Below are positions 14,751 to 14,922 of a stretch of 14,922 nt of DNA, one piece after another. The stretch covers positions 1-14,922 of the forward strand of contig JBBRXJ010000084.1 of NCBI GenBank assembly GCA_038248505.1. The letters are read 5' to 3'. The first letter of the stretch is position 1; the number at the start of each line of letters is the position of its first letter. This DNA is from JBBRXJ01 sp038248505 (GTDB taxonomy: Bacteria > Bacteroidota > Bacteroidia > Bacteroidales > JBBRXJ01). The translations under genes were made by a program, and so were the position numbers. The notes under the pieces are model-generated. The model was not told the DNA's origin. It was given only the letters and a program-made list of their open reading frames with translations, and searched no databases.

Positions 14751-14922
14751 TTAGTCGTTAGTTTGCCAGTAAGGGAAAATCCATGCCACTACTAGCCTTT
14801 CAAAAATTGAGTTTAAAAATCTTCTGTTTAACTTGAAGCAAAACTCATCTAAGTATGATTGCAAATATACCCCATCAATTCTGTGATATACTCCTAATAG
14901 GTTTCTTTTAGCATTACTTATC
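14751..14922 (-). CDS. IS1595-family transposase, C-terminal end (truncated by window edge)
   Basis: On the minus strand an open frame enters from the right edge and ends with TAA at 14751-14753, giving 56 residues. They contain NAKRNLLGVYHRI, LQSYLDEFCFKLNRR and FERLV, the typical C-terminus of IS1595 (ISXO2-like DDE) transposases, where the last catalytic-core region is followed by this YLDEFCxxxNRR motif. The DDE residues themselves lie outside the window. The end WIFPYWQTND is a little longer than I would expect, but there is no frameshift in the visible part. Whether the full gene is intact cannot be told. This marks an insertion sequence to the right of the aminotransferase gene. Confidence 0.85.
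   Translation of the reverse strand, partial: ISNAKRNLLGVYHRIDGVYLQSYLDEFCFKLNRRFLNSIFERLVVAWIFPYWQTND

Noticed and set aside
1..14922. CRISPR arrays, tRNA or rRNA genes, riboswitches, phage genes
   Set aside because: I looked for regular repeats, cloverleaf-like segments and conserved RNA motifs in the gaps and saw none that could be supported.

Overview
The window looks like chromosomal DNA of a Bacteroidota (Flavobacteriia/Cytophagia/Sphingobacteriia-type) bacterium. The evidence is very AT-rich DNA, no Shine-Dalgarno sites before the starts, several matches to the Bacteroidota -7 promoter element TAnnTTTG, signal peptides followed by Gln, a type IX secretion (T9SS) C-terminal sorting domain, and a periplasmic propeller/Y_Y_Y sensor architecture.

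Layout. (1) 1-1482, plus strand: the end of a fatty-acid/polyketide-like operon. It holds the C-terminal part of a beta-ketoacyl synthase and, 1 nt later, a KS-fold partner without the active-site cysteine. Such pairs occur in aryl-polyene/flexirubin-type pigment clusters. (2) 1510-2013, minus strand, convergent: a small outer-membrane beta-barrel protein. (3) 2277-6602, minus strand: a two-gene operon. The first gene encodes a large periplasmic-propeller, transmembrane, PP2C (SpoIIE/RsbU-type) phosphatase. The second, 3 nt downstream, encodes a T9SS-exported protein with an amidotransferase-like domain. (4) 6765-7130, plus strand, divergent from the phosphatase: a SiaC/DUF1987 phosphoprotein that keeps the phospho-acceptor threonine at position 68. 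(5) 7220-12749, plus strand: an S41 C-terminal processing peptidase, two FAD-dependent oxidoreductases of different families (COG2509 and HI0933/BaiN), and a YegS/DagK-type lipid kinase. (6) 12750-13062: a convergent gap with three inverted repeats. (7) 13063-14247, minus strand: a class III PLP aminotransferase. (8) 14248-14750: a noncoding stretch, followed by the C-terminal end of an IS1595-family transposase that runs out of the window on the minus strand.

How the genes relate. The most suggestive unit is the divergent pair of a membrane PP2C phosphatase and a SiaC homologue. In Pseudomonas, SiaA (PP2C phosphatase) and SiaB (kinase) control the phosphorylation of SiaC. Here the sensor part is a propeller/Y_Y_Y module, and the operon also carries a secreted T9SS cargo. 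No SiaB-like kinase or SiaD-like diguanylate cyclase is in the window. The peptidase, flavoprotein and lipid-kinase genes look like ordinary core genes placed side by side with gaps of about 60-120 nt.
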